A program made the position numbers and the translations under genes. 62,446 nt of DNA from an alpha proteobacterium AAP81b (GTDB lineage Bacteria; Pseudomonadota; Alphaproteobacteria; Sphingomonadales; Sphingomonadaceae): positions 1 to 62,446 of the forward strand of contig LJHX01000038.1 in the NCBI GenBank assembly GCA_001295935.1. Reading direction: 5' to 3'. The notes under the pieces are model-generated. The model saw only the letters and a program-made list of their open reading frames with translations. It was not told the DNA's origin and searched no databases. Shown in pieces: positions 7,293 through 14,992 of this stretch. Position 1 is the stretch's first letter. Every line of letters begins with the position of its first letter.

Positions 7293-9995
7293 ATGTCATT
7301 ACGCATGCTGATCGACGCCCGCCACCCGGAGGAGACCCGGGTTGCCGTCGTCAATGGCCAGAGAATTGAAGAATTCGATTTCGAGGCGGCCGATCGCCGC
7401 CAGCTGAAGGGCAATATCTACCTCGCCAAGGTAACGCGCGTCGAACCCTCGCTGCAGGCGGCGTTCGTCGAATATGGCGGCAACCGCCACGGCTTCCTCG
7501 CCTTCAGCGAAATCCATCCCGATTACTACCAGATCCCGCGCGAGGATCGCGAGGCGCTGCTGCGCGAGGAAGCCGAGTACGCCGCGCAGGAAGCCCATGA
7601 CGACGAGCATGGCGTCGTCCGCGACCATGGCGACGACGACGACGCCGATGGCGAGCCGCATGACGAAGGCGCCGAAGTCGCCGAAACCGGCGGCGCCCAG
7701 GACGAGCCGACCGACGCGCTGCGCCGCAAGCGCCAGGCGCTGCGTCGCCGCTACAAGATCCAGGAGGTCATCCGCCGCCGCCAGGTGCTGCTGATCCAGG
7801 TCGTCAAGGAAGAGCGCGGCAGCAAGGGCGCGGCGCTGACCACTTACCTCAGCCTCGCCGGCCGCTATTGCGTGCTGATGCCCAACACCGCGCATGGCGG
7901 TGGCATCAGCCGCAAGATCTCGAACCCCGCCGATCGCAAGCGGCTGAAAACCATCATGGCGGAGCTCAAGCTGCCCGCCGGCATGGGCGCCATTGTCCGC
8001 ACCGCCGGCCTCAAGCGCTCGCCCGCCGACATCCGCCGCGACTTCGATTATCTCACCCGGCTGTGGGACGAAATCCGCGAGCGCACCCTGTCGTCCTCGG
8101 CGCCGGCGCTGATCCATGAGGATTCGAACCTCGTCAAGCGCGCCATCCGCGACATCTATCACCGCGATATCGAGCAGGTCATCGTCGAGGGCGCCGAGGG
8201 CTTTGCCGCGGCGCACCGCTTCATGTCGATGCTGATGCCGACGCATGCGCCGAAGGTCGTCGAATATCAGGACAATGTGCCGCTGTTCCAGCGCTTCGGC
8301 GTCGAACAGCAATTGGAGGCGATGTACCAGCCGGTCGTCCAGCTGAAATCGGGGGGCTATCTCGTCATCAACCCGACGGAAGCGCTGGTGTCGATCGACA
8401 TCAACTCGGGGCGCTCGACGCGCGAGTACGGCATCGAGGAAACCGCCACCAAGACCAACCTCGAAGCCGCCGAGGAAATCGGCCGCCAGCTGCGGCTGCG
8501 CGACATGGCCGGGCTGGTGGTGATCGATTTCATCGACATGGAACATGGCAACAACGTCCGCAAGGTCGAGAAGGCGATGAAGGACGCGCTGCGGAATGAC
8601 CGCGCTCGCGTCCAGATCGGCCGGATCAGCGCCTTCGGCCTGATGGAAATGAGCCGCCAGCGCCTGCGCACCGGCGTGCTCGAAGCGTCGACCCACAGCT
8701 GCCCGATGTGCGAGGGCACCGGCATGGTGCGCTCGGTGTCGTCGGCGGCGCTGGCCGCCTTGCGCGCGCTCGAAGCCGAGGCGCTGCGTGGCCGCGCGTC
8801 GGACCTGACCCTGCGCGCCAGCGAGGAAGTCGCGGTCTATCTGCTCAACCGCAAGCGCATCGAGCTCGCCGAATTGGAGGAGCTTTATGGCGTCACCATC
8901 GTCACCGTTCCCGACGAGGCGCTGATCGGCCCCAATTTCGTCATCGACGCCAGCGGCCCGGCACCGTCGAAGCGCATCGAGATGCGGCCGCTGCCGGCGC
9001 CGGTGCGGATCGAGGATGACGAGGACGGCAACGCCGCCGATGATGATGGCGATGACGAGGCCGGCGACGAGCGCGCCGAGCGTGGCGGCGACCGCGGCGG
9101 CGCCGGTCGCGGCAAGCGCCGGCGGCGCCGGCGTGGCGGGCGCGATGACGCCGAGGGCGCCGAAGCGACCCAGGAAAGTGCCGGCGACGCAGAGGAAGAC
9201 GCCGACGCAGCCGACTTCGTGCCGGCGGCGAGCGTCGCCACGGTGGACGCCATCGATCACGATGACGCCGCCGACGACGAGGCCGACGCCGCGAGCGACG
9301 CCGAGGCGAATTCCGGCGCCGAGCCGCGCGAGAAGCGCAAGCGCCGGCGTCGCGGCCGCCGCGGCAAGCGCGATCGCGACGGCGTGACGCCGGGCGGCGG
9401 CGAGACGGCACCGGCTGCCGACGCCAGCGACACCGCCGCCAGCGACACCGCGGACATGGCACCGGCCGATATCGCCGTAACCGCCAGCGCGGCAGCCGTA
9501 ATCGCCAGCGACGCCCGCCCCGCGACCGACGACGCCGCGCCCAAGGCGCGCCGCCCGCGCCGGCGCAAGGCCGATCCGGCCGATGCCGAGCCCGCGGCCA
9601 GCGTTGCCGAAGTGGCGCCCGCCGCGCCGGTCGTCGCCGAGGTACCGGCTGTCGAGGACGCACCGAAGCCGAAGCGCCGGCGCAAGGCCGCTGCCGAGGC
9701 CGAAGCCGCACCGGCGCCGGAGGCGGTGGCGGTCGAAGCCGCGCCCGAAGCAGCCGCCAAGCCGAAGCGGCCGCGGCGCGCCAAGGCGACGAGCGCCGAC
9801 AGCGAGGTGGCGGCTGCTGCCGCACCCGAGGCCGTCGCCGCAGCCGTCGCGCCGGCAGCGGCAGCCGAGACCGGTGCCGGCGAGGCAACGTCCGGCGACG
9901 CAACGTCCGACGACGCAGGCGCGCCCGCCGCCAACGATCCCGCCGAGCCCGCGGCGCCGCCGCGCAAGGGCTGGTGGCAGCGCACCTTCGGCTGA
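7293..9995 (+). CDS. rne: Ribonuclease E
   Basis: A 900-residue RNase E, the endonuclease that starts most mRNA decay and processes rRNA and tRNA. The N-terminal S1 domain carries an acidic insertion (about residues 95-140, rich in D/E/H). The DNase I-like active-site Asp residues are D369 (SIDINSG) and D412 (VVIDFIDM). The zinc-link CPMCEGTG is at 470-477. From about residue 565 the protein is a low-complexity scaffold of Arg-rich blocks and Ala/Glu/Pro runs, ending GWWQRTFG, which resembles the GWW peptide that recruits PNPase in Caulobacter. The start at 7293 (MSLRMLIDARHPEE) has GGAGTT upstream; the frame extends 60 nt further without conservation. Confidence 0.97.
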   Translation: MSLRMLIDARHPEETRVAVVNGQRIEEFDFEAADRRQLKGNIYLAKVTRVEPSLQAAFVEYGGNRHGFLAFSEIHPDYYQIPREDREALLREEAEYAAQEAHDDEHGVVRDHGDDDDADGEPHDEGAEVAETGGAQDEPTDALRRKRQALRRRYKIQEVIRRRQVLLIQVVKEERGSKGAALTTYLSLAGRYCVLMPNTAHGGGISRKISNPADRKRLKTIMAELKLPAGMGAIVRTAGLKRSPADIRRDFDYLTRLWDEIRERTLSSSAPALIHEDSNLVKRAIRDIYHRDIEQVIVEGAEGFAAAHRFMSMLMPTHAPKVVEYQDNVPLFQRFGVEQQLEAMYQPVVQLKSGGYLVINPTEALVSIDINSGRSTREYGIEETATKTNLEAAEEIGRQLRLRDMAGLVVIDFIDMEHGNNVRKVEKAMKDALRNDRARVQIGRISAFGLMEMSRQRLRTGVLEASTHSCPMCEGTGMVRSVSSAALAALRALEAEALRGRASDLTLRASEEVAVYLLNRKRIELAELEELYGVTIVTVPDEALIGPNFVIDASGPAPSKRIEMRPLPAPVRIEDDEDGNAADDDGDDEAGDERAERGGDRGGAGRGKRRRRRRGGRDDAEGAEATQESAGDAEEDADAADFVPAASVATVDAIDHDDAADDEADAASDAEANSGAEPREKRKRRRRGRRGKRDRDGVTPGGGETAPAADASDTAASDTADMAPADIAVTASAAAVIASDARPATDDAAPKARRPRRRKADPADAEPAASVAEVAPAAPVVAEVPAVEDAPKPKRRRKAAAEAEAAPAPEAVAVEAAPEAAAKPKRPRRAKATSADSEVAAAAAPEAVAAAVAPAAAAETGAGEATSGDATSDDAGAPAANDPAEPAAPPRKGWWQRTFG

Positions 9996-10005
9996 ACGCC
10001 GGGAT

Positions 10006-10037
10006 GGCCGGCGCCGGAGGATTTTCCGGCGCCGGCC
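10006..10037 (+). terminator. 13-bp perfect stem after rne
   Basis: GGCCGGCGCCGGA (10006-10018) pairs with TCCGGCGCCGGCC (10025-10037) around a 6-nt loop, 11 nt past the rne stop. It is followed by a C-run rather than T residues, so it is better called a stabilising or Rho-assisting hairpin than a textbook intrinsic terminator. Confidence 0.6.
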
Positions 10038-10190
10038 CCCGCTCTGTCCTACACGCGCCGAATCTGGCATGGTCGCCCGGCTGTTTGACAGGGTGAATTG
10101 CGGCGAGGTTGCGCGGGGCGACCTGGCGAGGGCCCGCGCGCTCGTGCCGCGCGGGGCAGCGCCCGGCGATGACGGGCGGCGGTCGGCCTC

Positions 10191-10247
10191 GAAAGTCAGC
10201 CCGAATTCGCATTCTGCCGAGCGCGAAGGGCTGACTTTCCGGACTTT
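10191..10247 (+). repeat. GAAAGTCAGCC inverted repeat, copy 1
   Basis: GAAAGTCAGCCC at the left end pairs with GGGCTGACTTTC near the right end, and a second GACTTT follows. The reverse complement of 17045-17107 has the same ends and length, so the two form a dispersed repeat family. The surrounding 10038-10414 interval (about 380 nt) holds no convincing gene. Confidence 0.6.
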
Positions 10248-10323
10248 GCGAGCCGCGGTGCCAGGTGCGATCGCGACGTCGACGGCGGCCGGAACGGCGC
10301 AACGGGGGAAGCGTGCGCCATCT

Positions 10324-10348
10324 ATCGCCTAGCATGTGACTAGGCGAT
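10324..10348 (+). promoter_or_regulatory. 25-bp perfect dyad upstream of the sulfur operon
   Basis: ATCGCCTAG, a 7-nt centre CATGTGA, then CTAGGCGAT: a perfect 9-bp inverted repeat 67 nt before the cobA start. It may be an operator for a dimeric regulator of the cobA-cys operon or an RNA hairpin in its leader. I could not identify a convincing -35/-10 pair next to it. Confidence 0.45.
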
Positions 10349-10414
10349 CGGTGCTTGGCTGATCCCAAGAATCGCTGTGTCGCGAAGCCGGCATGGGCGC
10401 CCTAGGTCAGCGGC

Positions 10415-11308
10415 ATGGCAAGCCCGTCCCCCACAAGCCTTGGCCGCGTCGTCCTTGTCGGCGCCGGGCCAGGTGCCGCCGACCTGCTGACCCTGCGCGC
10501 GGCGCGGGCGCTCGCCGCGGCCGAGGTCGTTGTCCATGACGGCCTGGTCAGTGCCGAGGTGCTGGCGCTGGCGCCGGCGGGGGCGCGGTTGGTTTCGGTC
10601 GCCAAGCGCCGCGATCGCCACACCATGCAACAGGCCGAGATCGGCGCGCTGCTCGTCGCCGAGGCGCGCGCCGGCCACAATGTCGTGCGGCTGAAGGGCG
10701 GCGATCCCTTCATCTTCGGCCGTGGCGGCGAGGAGGTCGATGCCTGTATCGCCGCCGGCGTCGCCGTCGAGGTCGTGCCCGGTATTTCCGCCGCGCAGGG
10801 CGCCGCCGCCGCCAATCTGCTGCCGCTGACCCACCGCGACCATGCCTCGATCGTCAGTTTCGTCGCCGGCGAATGCCGCGGCCTTGCCGACCAGGATTGG
10901 GCGGGGTTGGCGGGCAAGGGCCGGACATTGGTGATCTACATGGGAATCGCCGGCGCCGAGCGAATCGCCGAAAAGCTGATGGCGGACGGCCTGGCGCCCG
11001 ATACGCCGATCGCGGTCATCGAACGCGCGACCCTGCCCGGCATGCGCATCGTCCGCAGCCTGCTCGCCGATCTCGGCGGGTTGGTGGCGCGCGAGGGCAT
11101 TGTCTCCCCGGCGCTGATCGTCGTCGGCGATGTGACCGCCCTGCCCCCCTCCCGCTTGCGGGGAGTCGAAGACGGCGCGCAGCGCCAGCGGCTGGGGGAG
11201 GGCAGTGCCGCCTGGACCGAATCCGCCCAACTTTCTCTCATTCCCTCCCCCAGCCCCTCCCGCAAGCGCGAGGGGAGTAAGAAAGCCCCCATATGCCCCG
11301 TGTCCTGA
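10415..11308 (+). CDS. cobA: Uroporphyrinogen-III C-methyltransferase (siroheme branch)
   Basis: This SAM-dependent enzyme methylates uroporphyrinogen III at C2 and C7 to precorrin-2, the precursor of siroheme, the cofactor of the CysI protein encoded downstream. The 297-residue product has VLVGAGPGAADLLTLRAA and VRLKGGDPFIFGRGGEE, both strong SUMT motifs. The conserved protein ends near GDVTAL at about residue 245; the last 50 or so residues (PSRLRGVEDGAQ onward) are translated from intergenic repeats at 11143-11279, so the tail is probably acquired and dispensable. The coding end overlaps the DUF2849 start by 16 nt. Confidence 0.94.
   Translation: MASPSPTSLGRVVLVGAGPGAADLLTLRAARALAAAEVVVHDGLVSAEVLALAPAGARLVSVAKRRDRHTMQQAEIGALLVAEARAGHNVVRLKGGDPFIFGRGGEEVDACIAAGVAVEVVPGISAAQGAAAANLLPLTHRDHASIVSFVAGECRGLADQDWAGLAGKGRTLVIYMGIAGAERIAEKLMADGLAPDTPIAVIERATLPGMRIVRSLLADLGGLVAREGIVSPALIVVGDVTALPPSRLRGVEDGAQRQRLGEGSAAWTESAQLSLIPSPSPSRKREGSKKAPICPVS
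11143..11205 (+). repeat. GC-rich repeat, long module (copy 1, inside cobA)
   Basis: Begins GCCCCCCTCCCGCTTGCGGGG and ends GGGGGAGGGCAG, enclosing GACGGCGCGCAGCGCCAGCG. An almost identical module is at 53437-53499. It is translated in frame as the C-terminal extension of CobA. The arms can fold into a long hairpin. Confidence 0.8.
11241..11279 (+). repeat. GC-rich repeat, short module (copy 1)
   Basis: TTCCCTCCCCCAGCCCC then CTCCCGCAAGCGCGAGGGGAG; its second copy is 53397-53432. It is the inverted, shorter relative of the long module 36 nt upstream. It also lies inside the cobA reading frame and ends 14 nt before the DUF2849 start. Confidence 0.8.
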
Positions 11309-11580
11309 CCGGCAACCGCCTCGAAACCGGCGATGTCCTGTGGTGGAACGGCAGCGACTGGAGCCCTCGCATCGCCGACGCCGTCGCCATCGGTGATGAA
11401 GGCGAGGCTTTGGTCGCCCGCCTTGTCGCCGAGGAGCGCATCAACGATCCCGTGCTGATCGACGTGACCGGCGAACCCGGCGCCTTTGTTCCCACCACCA
11501 CCCGCGAGCGGGTTCGCGCCTCGGGCCCCAGCGTCCGCGCCGACCTCGCCCGCGGCAGCCTTAGCGTTGAAGTGATTTAA
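11293..11580 (+). CDS. DUF2849 domain protein of the sulfite reductase operon
   Basis: A 95-residue protein beginning MPRVLTGNRLETGDVLWWNG. This small family occurs in alphaproteobacteria directly upstream of the sulfite/nitrite reductase hemoprotein, as here, where cysI starts 13 nt after its stop. The biochemical role is not known to me; position suggests assembly of, or electron delivery to, sulfite reductase. It has no signal peptide or membrane segment. Confidence 0.85.
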   Translation: MPRVLTGNRLETGDVLWWNGSDWSPRIADAVAIGDEGEALVARLVAEERINDPVLIDVTGEPGAFVPTTTRERVRASGPSVRADLARGSLSVEVI

Positions 11581-11593
11581 GGGAAGTCATCTG

Positions 11594-13234
11594 ATGTACC
11601 GCTATGACCAGTACGACCAGGCCATCGTCGACGCCCGCGTCGCCGAGTTCAAGGACCAGGTGGCGCGCCGGCTGCGCAATGAGATCACCGAGGACCAGTT
11701 CAAGCCGCTGCGGCTGATGAACGGACTCTATCTCCAGCTGCACGCCTATATGCTGCGCGTCGCCATCCCCTATGGCACGCTCAGCGGCACCCAGATGCGG
11801 ATGCTGGCGCATATCGCGCGCAAGTACGACCGCGATTATGGCCATTTCACCACGCGCCAGAACATCCAGTACAACTGGATCAAGCTGGAACAGTTTGCCG
11901 ATTTGCTCGACGATCTGTCGAAGGTCGAGATGCACGCCTTCCAGACCAGCGGCAATTGCATCCGCAACATTTCGTCGGACCAGTTTGCCGGCGCCGCCGC
12001 CGATGAGGTCGCCGACCCGCGCCCCTATGCCGAGCTGCTGCGGCAATGGTCGACCTTGCATCCCGAATTCAGCTTCCTGCCGCGCAAGTTCAAGATCGCC
12101 GTCATCGCCAGCGACACCGACCGCGCCGCCATCCAGCTCCACGACATCGGCCTGCAGCTGCGCCGCAATGACGCTGGCGACCTCGGCTTCCGCGTCTATG
12201 TCGGCGGCGGCATGGGCCGCACCCCGATCCTCGGCCAGGTGGTGCGCGACTGGATCCCGGTCGGGCAGTTCCTCAGCTATTCGGAAGCGATCCTGCGCGT
12301 TTACAATCGCTACGGCCGCCGCGACAACATCTACAAGGCGCGGATCAAGATCCTTGTCACCGAGCTCGGCATCGAAGAGTTCACCCGCCAGGTCGAAGCC
12401 GAATGGGCGCTGCTCGAACCGCTCGGCCTTGATGCGCCGCAAGCCGAATATGACCGGATCATCGCCCAGTTCGCCCCACCGGCCTTCGATCCGGCGGCGA
12501 ACGACGATCTTGACCTCAGCGATCCCGATTTCCGCCTATGGGTCGAACAGAATGTCCACCCCCACAAGGCCCCCGGCTATGCCATCGCGACGATCAGCCT
12601 GAAGCCGCGCGCCGGCATCCCCGGCGACGCCTCCTCGGCGCAGATGGACGTCATCGCCGATCTTGCCGAACGCTATGCCCAGGACGAAATCCGCGTCACC
12701 CACAGCCAGAACCTCGTGCTGGCGCATGTCAGGAAATCGGACCTTTACGCCGTCTGGCAGGCGCTGGAGGCGGTCGACCTCGCGACCCCCAACCTCGATC
12801 TGGTCACCGACATCATCGCCTGCCCTGGCATGGATTATTGCACCCTGGCCAATGCCCGCTCGATTCCGATCGCCCAGAAGATCGCCGCCAAGTTCGAGAA
12901 CGACATCGCCGAACAGCGCGACATCGGCGAGTTGAAGATCAAGGTTTCGGGCTGCATCAACGGCTGCGGCCACCACCACGCCGGCCATATCGGCATCCTC
13001 GGCGTCGACAAGAAGGGCGAGGAAGCCTATCAGCTCCTGCTCGGCGGCTCGGGCGCCGAAGATGCGTCGCTGGCCAAGATCCTCGGCCCCGGCTTTGACG
13101 AGAACGGCATCGTCGCGGCGGTCGACAGACTGATCGCCTTCTACCGCTCCGCCCGCGCCGCCCCCGACGAGCGCTTCCTCGACACCTATCGCCGCCTCGG
13201 CCCAGCGCCCTTCAAGGCAGCGGTCTATGGCTGA
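11594..13234 (+). CDS. cysI: Sulfite reductase hemoprotein (CysI-type nitrite/sulfite reductase)
   Basis: The 546-residue hemoprotein reduces sulfite to sulfide with six electrons using siroheme coupled to a 4Fe-4S cluster. Cluster ligands are visible as C410-x5-C416 (CPGMDYC) and C454-x3-C458 (GCINGCGHHH), spaced as in CysI. Siroheme-binding Arg/Lys regions (KYDRDYGHFTTRQNIQYNW and TSGNCIRNISSD) are present. It lies between genes for siroheme synthesis and APS/PAPS reduction. No CysJ flavoprotein gene is adjacent, so the electron donor may be ferredoxin or involve the small DUF proteins of the operon. The gene overlaps the RidA gene by 8 nt. Confidence 0.94.
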   Translation: MYRYDQYDQAIVDARVAEFKDQVARRLRNEITEDQFKPLRLMNGLYLQLHAYMLRVAIPYGTLSGTQMRMLAHIARKYDRDYGHFTTRQNIQYNWIKLEQFADLLDDLSKVEMHAFQTSGNCIRNISSDQFAGAAADEVADPRPYAELLRQWSTLHPEFSFLPRKFKIAVIASDTDRAAIQLHDIGLQLRRNDAGDLGFRVYVGGGMGRTPILGQVVRDWIPVGQFLSYSEAILRVYNRYGRRDNIYKARIKILVTELGIEEFTRQVEAEWALLEPLGLDAPQAEYDRIIAQFAPPAFDPAANDDLDLSDPDFRLWVEQNVHPHKAPGYAIATISLKPRAGIPGDASSAQMDVIADLAERYAQDEIRVTHSQNLVLAHVRKSDLYAVWQALEAVDLATPNLDLVTDIIACPGMDYCTLANARSIPIAQKIAAKFENDIAEQRDIGELKIKVSGCINGCGHHHAGHIGILGVDKKGEEAYQLLLGGSGAEDASLAKILGPGFDENGIVAAVDRLIAFYRSARAAPDERFLDTYRRLGPAPFKAAVYG

Positions 13235-13637
13235 GCGCGTCGCCATCTTGCCCGCCGGGCGGCAGGACCTCTACACCCGCAACCGCTATTCGGCGGCGGT
13301 GGCATCGGGGGGCTTCCTGTTTATTTCCGGCCAGGTCGGCAGCCGCGAGGATGGCAGCCCGGAGCCCGACCCCGAGGCCCAGCTGCGCCTCGCCTTCCAG
13401 AATCTGAACGCTGTCCTGGCGGCGGCGGGGTGCGACTTCGGCGATGTCGTCGATTTCACTGTCTTCATCGTCGATCCGCAAGCGCAGCTGCGTGTGTTCG
13501 GCAAGGTCCGCGACGAATTCTGGGGTCCGGCGCCCTATCCGACGCTGACCGCCGTCGGCGTCACCTGGCTCTACGGCTTTGATTTCGAATTGAAGGTGAC
13601 CGCACGGTTGCCGGAAGGAAGCGACCACCATGGATAA
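13227..13637 (+). CDS. RidA/YjgF family protein
   Basis: A 136-residue RidA-family protein with GGFLFISGQVGS and a conserved C-terminal half. RidA hydrolyses reactive enamine/imine intermediates made by PLP enzymes; distant members have other or unknown roles. The classical catalytic Arg is not obvious near PYPTLTAVGV, so it may belong to a non-canonical Rid subgroup. It is wedged into the sulfate-reduction operon by 8-nt overlaps with cysI upstream and DUF934 downstream, so it is co-translated with them. Confidence 0.85.
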   Translation: MAERVAILPAGRQDLYTRNRYSAAVASGGFLFISGQVGSREDGSPEPDPEAQLRLAFQNLNAVLAAAGCDFGDVVDFTVFIVDPQAQLRVFGKVRDEFWGPAPYPTLTAVGVTWLYGFDFELKVTARLPEGSDHHG

Positions 13638-14112
13638 TCAGGACCAGCAGGCCGTCGCCGGCGCGCCGACGCCAGCGCTCGACGACGCCCCGGCGCGGCT
13701 GCGCCTGCGCGACGACGCGCCCTTCGAAAGCCCGATCGCGCCGCTGGCCGATTTCCTGGCCGGCGGCAATTTCGCCGCCGTCCGCCTCGAACCGGGCGAC
13801 GACGCGCGGGCGCTGATCCCGCATTTCGGTCGCCTCAAGCTGATCGAGGTCGCCTTCCCGAAGTTCCGCGATGGCCGCGGTTATTCCGCGGCGCGCATCC
13901 TGCGCGAAGCCGGCTTCAGCGGCGAAATCCGCGCCGCCGGCGACGTGCTCGTCGATCAACTGGGCTTCATGCGCCGCGTCGGTTTCGACAGCTTCGCCCC
14001 CAACGCGCCGCTCGATCCCGGCACTGTCGCGGCGACGCTCGATCGCTTTCCTCATGTCTATATGAAGTCGTCGGACGGCCGCCCCCCCGTCTGGGCGCTG
14101 CGGCATGGCTAG
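13630..14112 (+). CDS. DUF934 protein, accessory to sulfite reduction
   Basis: A 160-residue DUF934 protein with FPKFRDGRGYSAARILRE and DVLVDQLGFMRRVGFDSF. The family is found almost only between cysI and cysH in alpha- and betaproteobacteria and is presumed to assist sulfite reduction. I see no cofactor motif. It overlaps the RidA-like gene by 8 nt and cysH by 8 nt. The first 30 residues are variable. Confidence 0.88.
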   Translation: MDNQDQQAVAGAPTPALDDAPARLRLRDDAPFESPIAPLADFLAGGNFAAVRLEPGDDARALIPHFGRLKLIEVAFPKFRDGRGYSAARILREAGFSGEIRAAGDVLVDQLGFMRRVGFDSFAPNAPLDPGTVAATLDRFPHVYMKSSDGRPPVWALRHG

Positions 14113-14842
14113 CCTCGCGCGCCCCCACGATACTATCGACACGGCGGCGGCGTTCACGCTCGCCGATGTCGCGCGACTGACCGCTCGCTATGCCGGCGTA
14201 TCCACCGCGGCGATGCTTGCCGACCTGCTCGGCGGTGAGCTCAAGGGCCGGGTTGCGGCCGTCTCGTCCTTCGGCAGCGAATCGGCAGTACTGCTCGATC
14301 TTGTCGCTGGCATCGACAAGGACGTGCCGGTCATTTTCATCAACACGCAGAAAATCTTCGGCGAAACGCTCGCCTATCGCGACGCCCTCGCCGAACAGCT
14401 CGGCCTGACCGATCTGCGCGAATACCGCCCCGATCCGCGCCTGCTCGCCGCCAAGGACGCGACCTCGCTGCGCTGGAGCTACGACCCCGATGGCTGCTGC
14501 GACCTGCGCAAGGTCGAACCGTTGCGCCGCGCGCTCGCCCCCTTCGACGCCTGGATTTCGGGTCGCAAGGGCTTCCAGAGCGCGACGCGCGCCGCGCTGC
14601 CGCGCTTCGAGCTCGATGAGGGCCGGCTGAAGATCAACCCGCTCGCCGATTGGTCGAAGGCGATGATCGAAGCACGCTTCGCGGAAACCTGCCTGCCGCG
14701 CCACCCGCTCGAGGCCCAGGGCTATCCGTCGATCGGCTGCGTGCCCTGCACCAGCCAGGTCCAGCCCGGCGAAGACCCGCGCGCCGGGCGTTGGCGCGGT
14801 TGGGACAAGAGCGAGTGCGGCATCCACGAGCCGGTGTTCTGA
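14105..14842 (+). CDS. cysH: Phosphoadenylyl/adenylyl-sulfate reductase
   Basis: The 245-residue enzyme reduces activated sulfate (APS or PAPS) to sulfite. The PP-loop motif is SSFGSESAVLLDL. The cysteine pattern, a CC pair in DGCCDLRKVEPL plus CVPC and the catalytic ECGIH at the C-terminus, marks the 4Fe-4S type, which commonly uses APS. It ends the operon that starts with cobA, so the window encodes siroheme synthesis, APS reduction and sulfite reduction but not the sulfate transporter or ATP sulfurylase. Confidence 0.94.
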   Translation: MASLARPHDTIDTAAAFTLADVARLTARYAGVSTAAMLADLLGGELKGRVAAVSSFGSESAVLLDLVAGIDKDVPVIFINTQKIFGETLAYRDALAEQLGLTDLREYRPDPRLLAAKDATSLRWSYDPDGCCDLRKVEPLRRALAPFDAWISGRKGFQSATRAALPRFELDEGRLKINPLADWSKAMIEARFAETCLPRHPLEAQGYPSIGCVPCTSQVQPGEDPRAGRWRGWDKSECGIHEPVF

Positions 14843-14992
14843 TCGGCCAGGCCGCCAACTGACTGCGCCACCGCGCCGCACTTCGACAGTTTCTTGCCGC
14901 CTTCCCGCACAAAACGCCTGCAAATTGCCGAAAACCGCCGCGATTGCCCCATTGCCGTATCCTGGCGCCAGCGCCACAATGCTGTTGTTGCG

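Noticed and set aside
6720-7311. Small plus-strand frames of 126 and 185 codons between rpsD and rne
   Set aside because: They begin inside the three-hairpin repeat or run through the rne leader, show no conserved motif and have poor start signals.
9000-9980. Low-complexity GC-rich block that could be a separate gene or repeat region
   Set aside because: It is the in-frame disordered scaffold of RNase E, ending in the expected GWW tail.
7299-10368. Very long minus-strand open frames antisense to rne (923 and 475 codons)
   Set aside because: They mirror the GC-rich codons of rne, contain no recognisable motif and are low-complexity Arg/Ala-rich; the plus-strand RNase E is unambiguous.
14843-14992. 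Possible tRNA-like GGCGCAGT...GTTGGC sequence after cysH
   Set aside because: No cloverleaf, T-loop GTTCRA box or acceptor pairing could be built.
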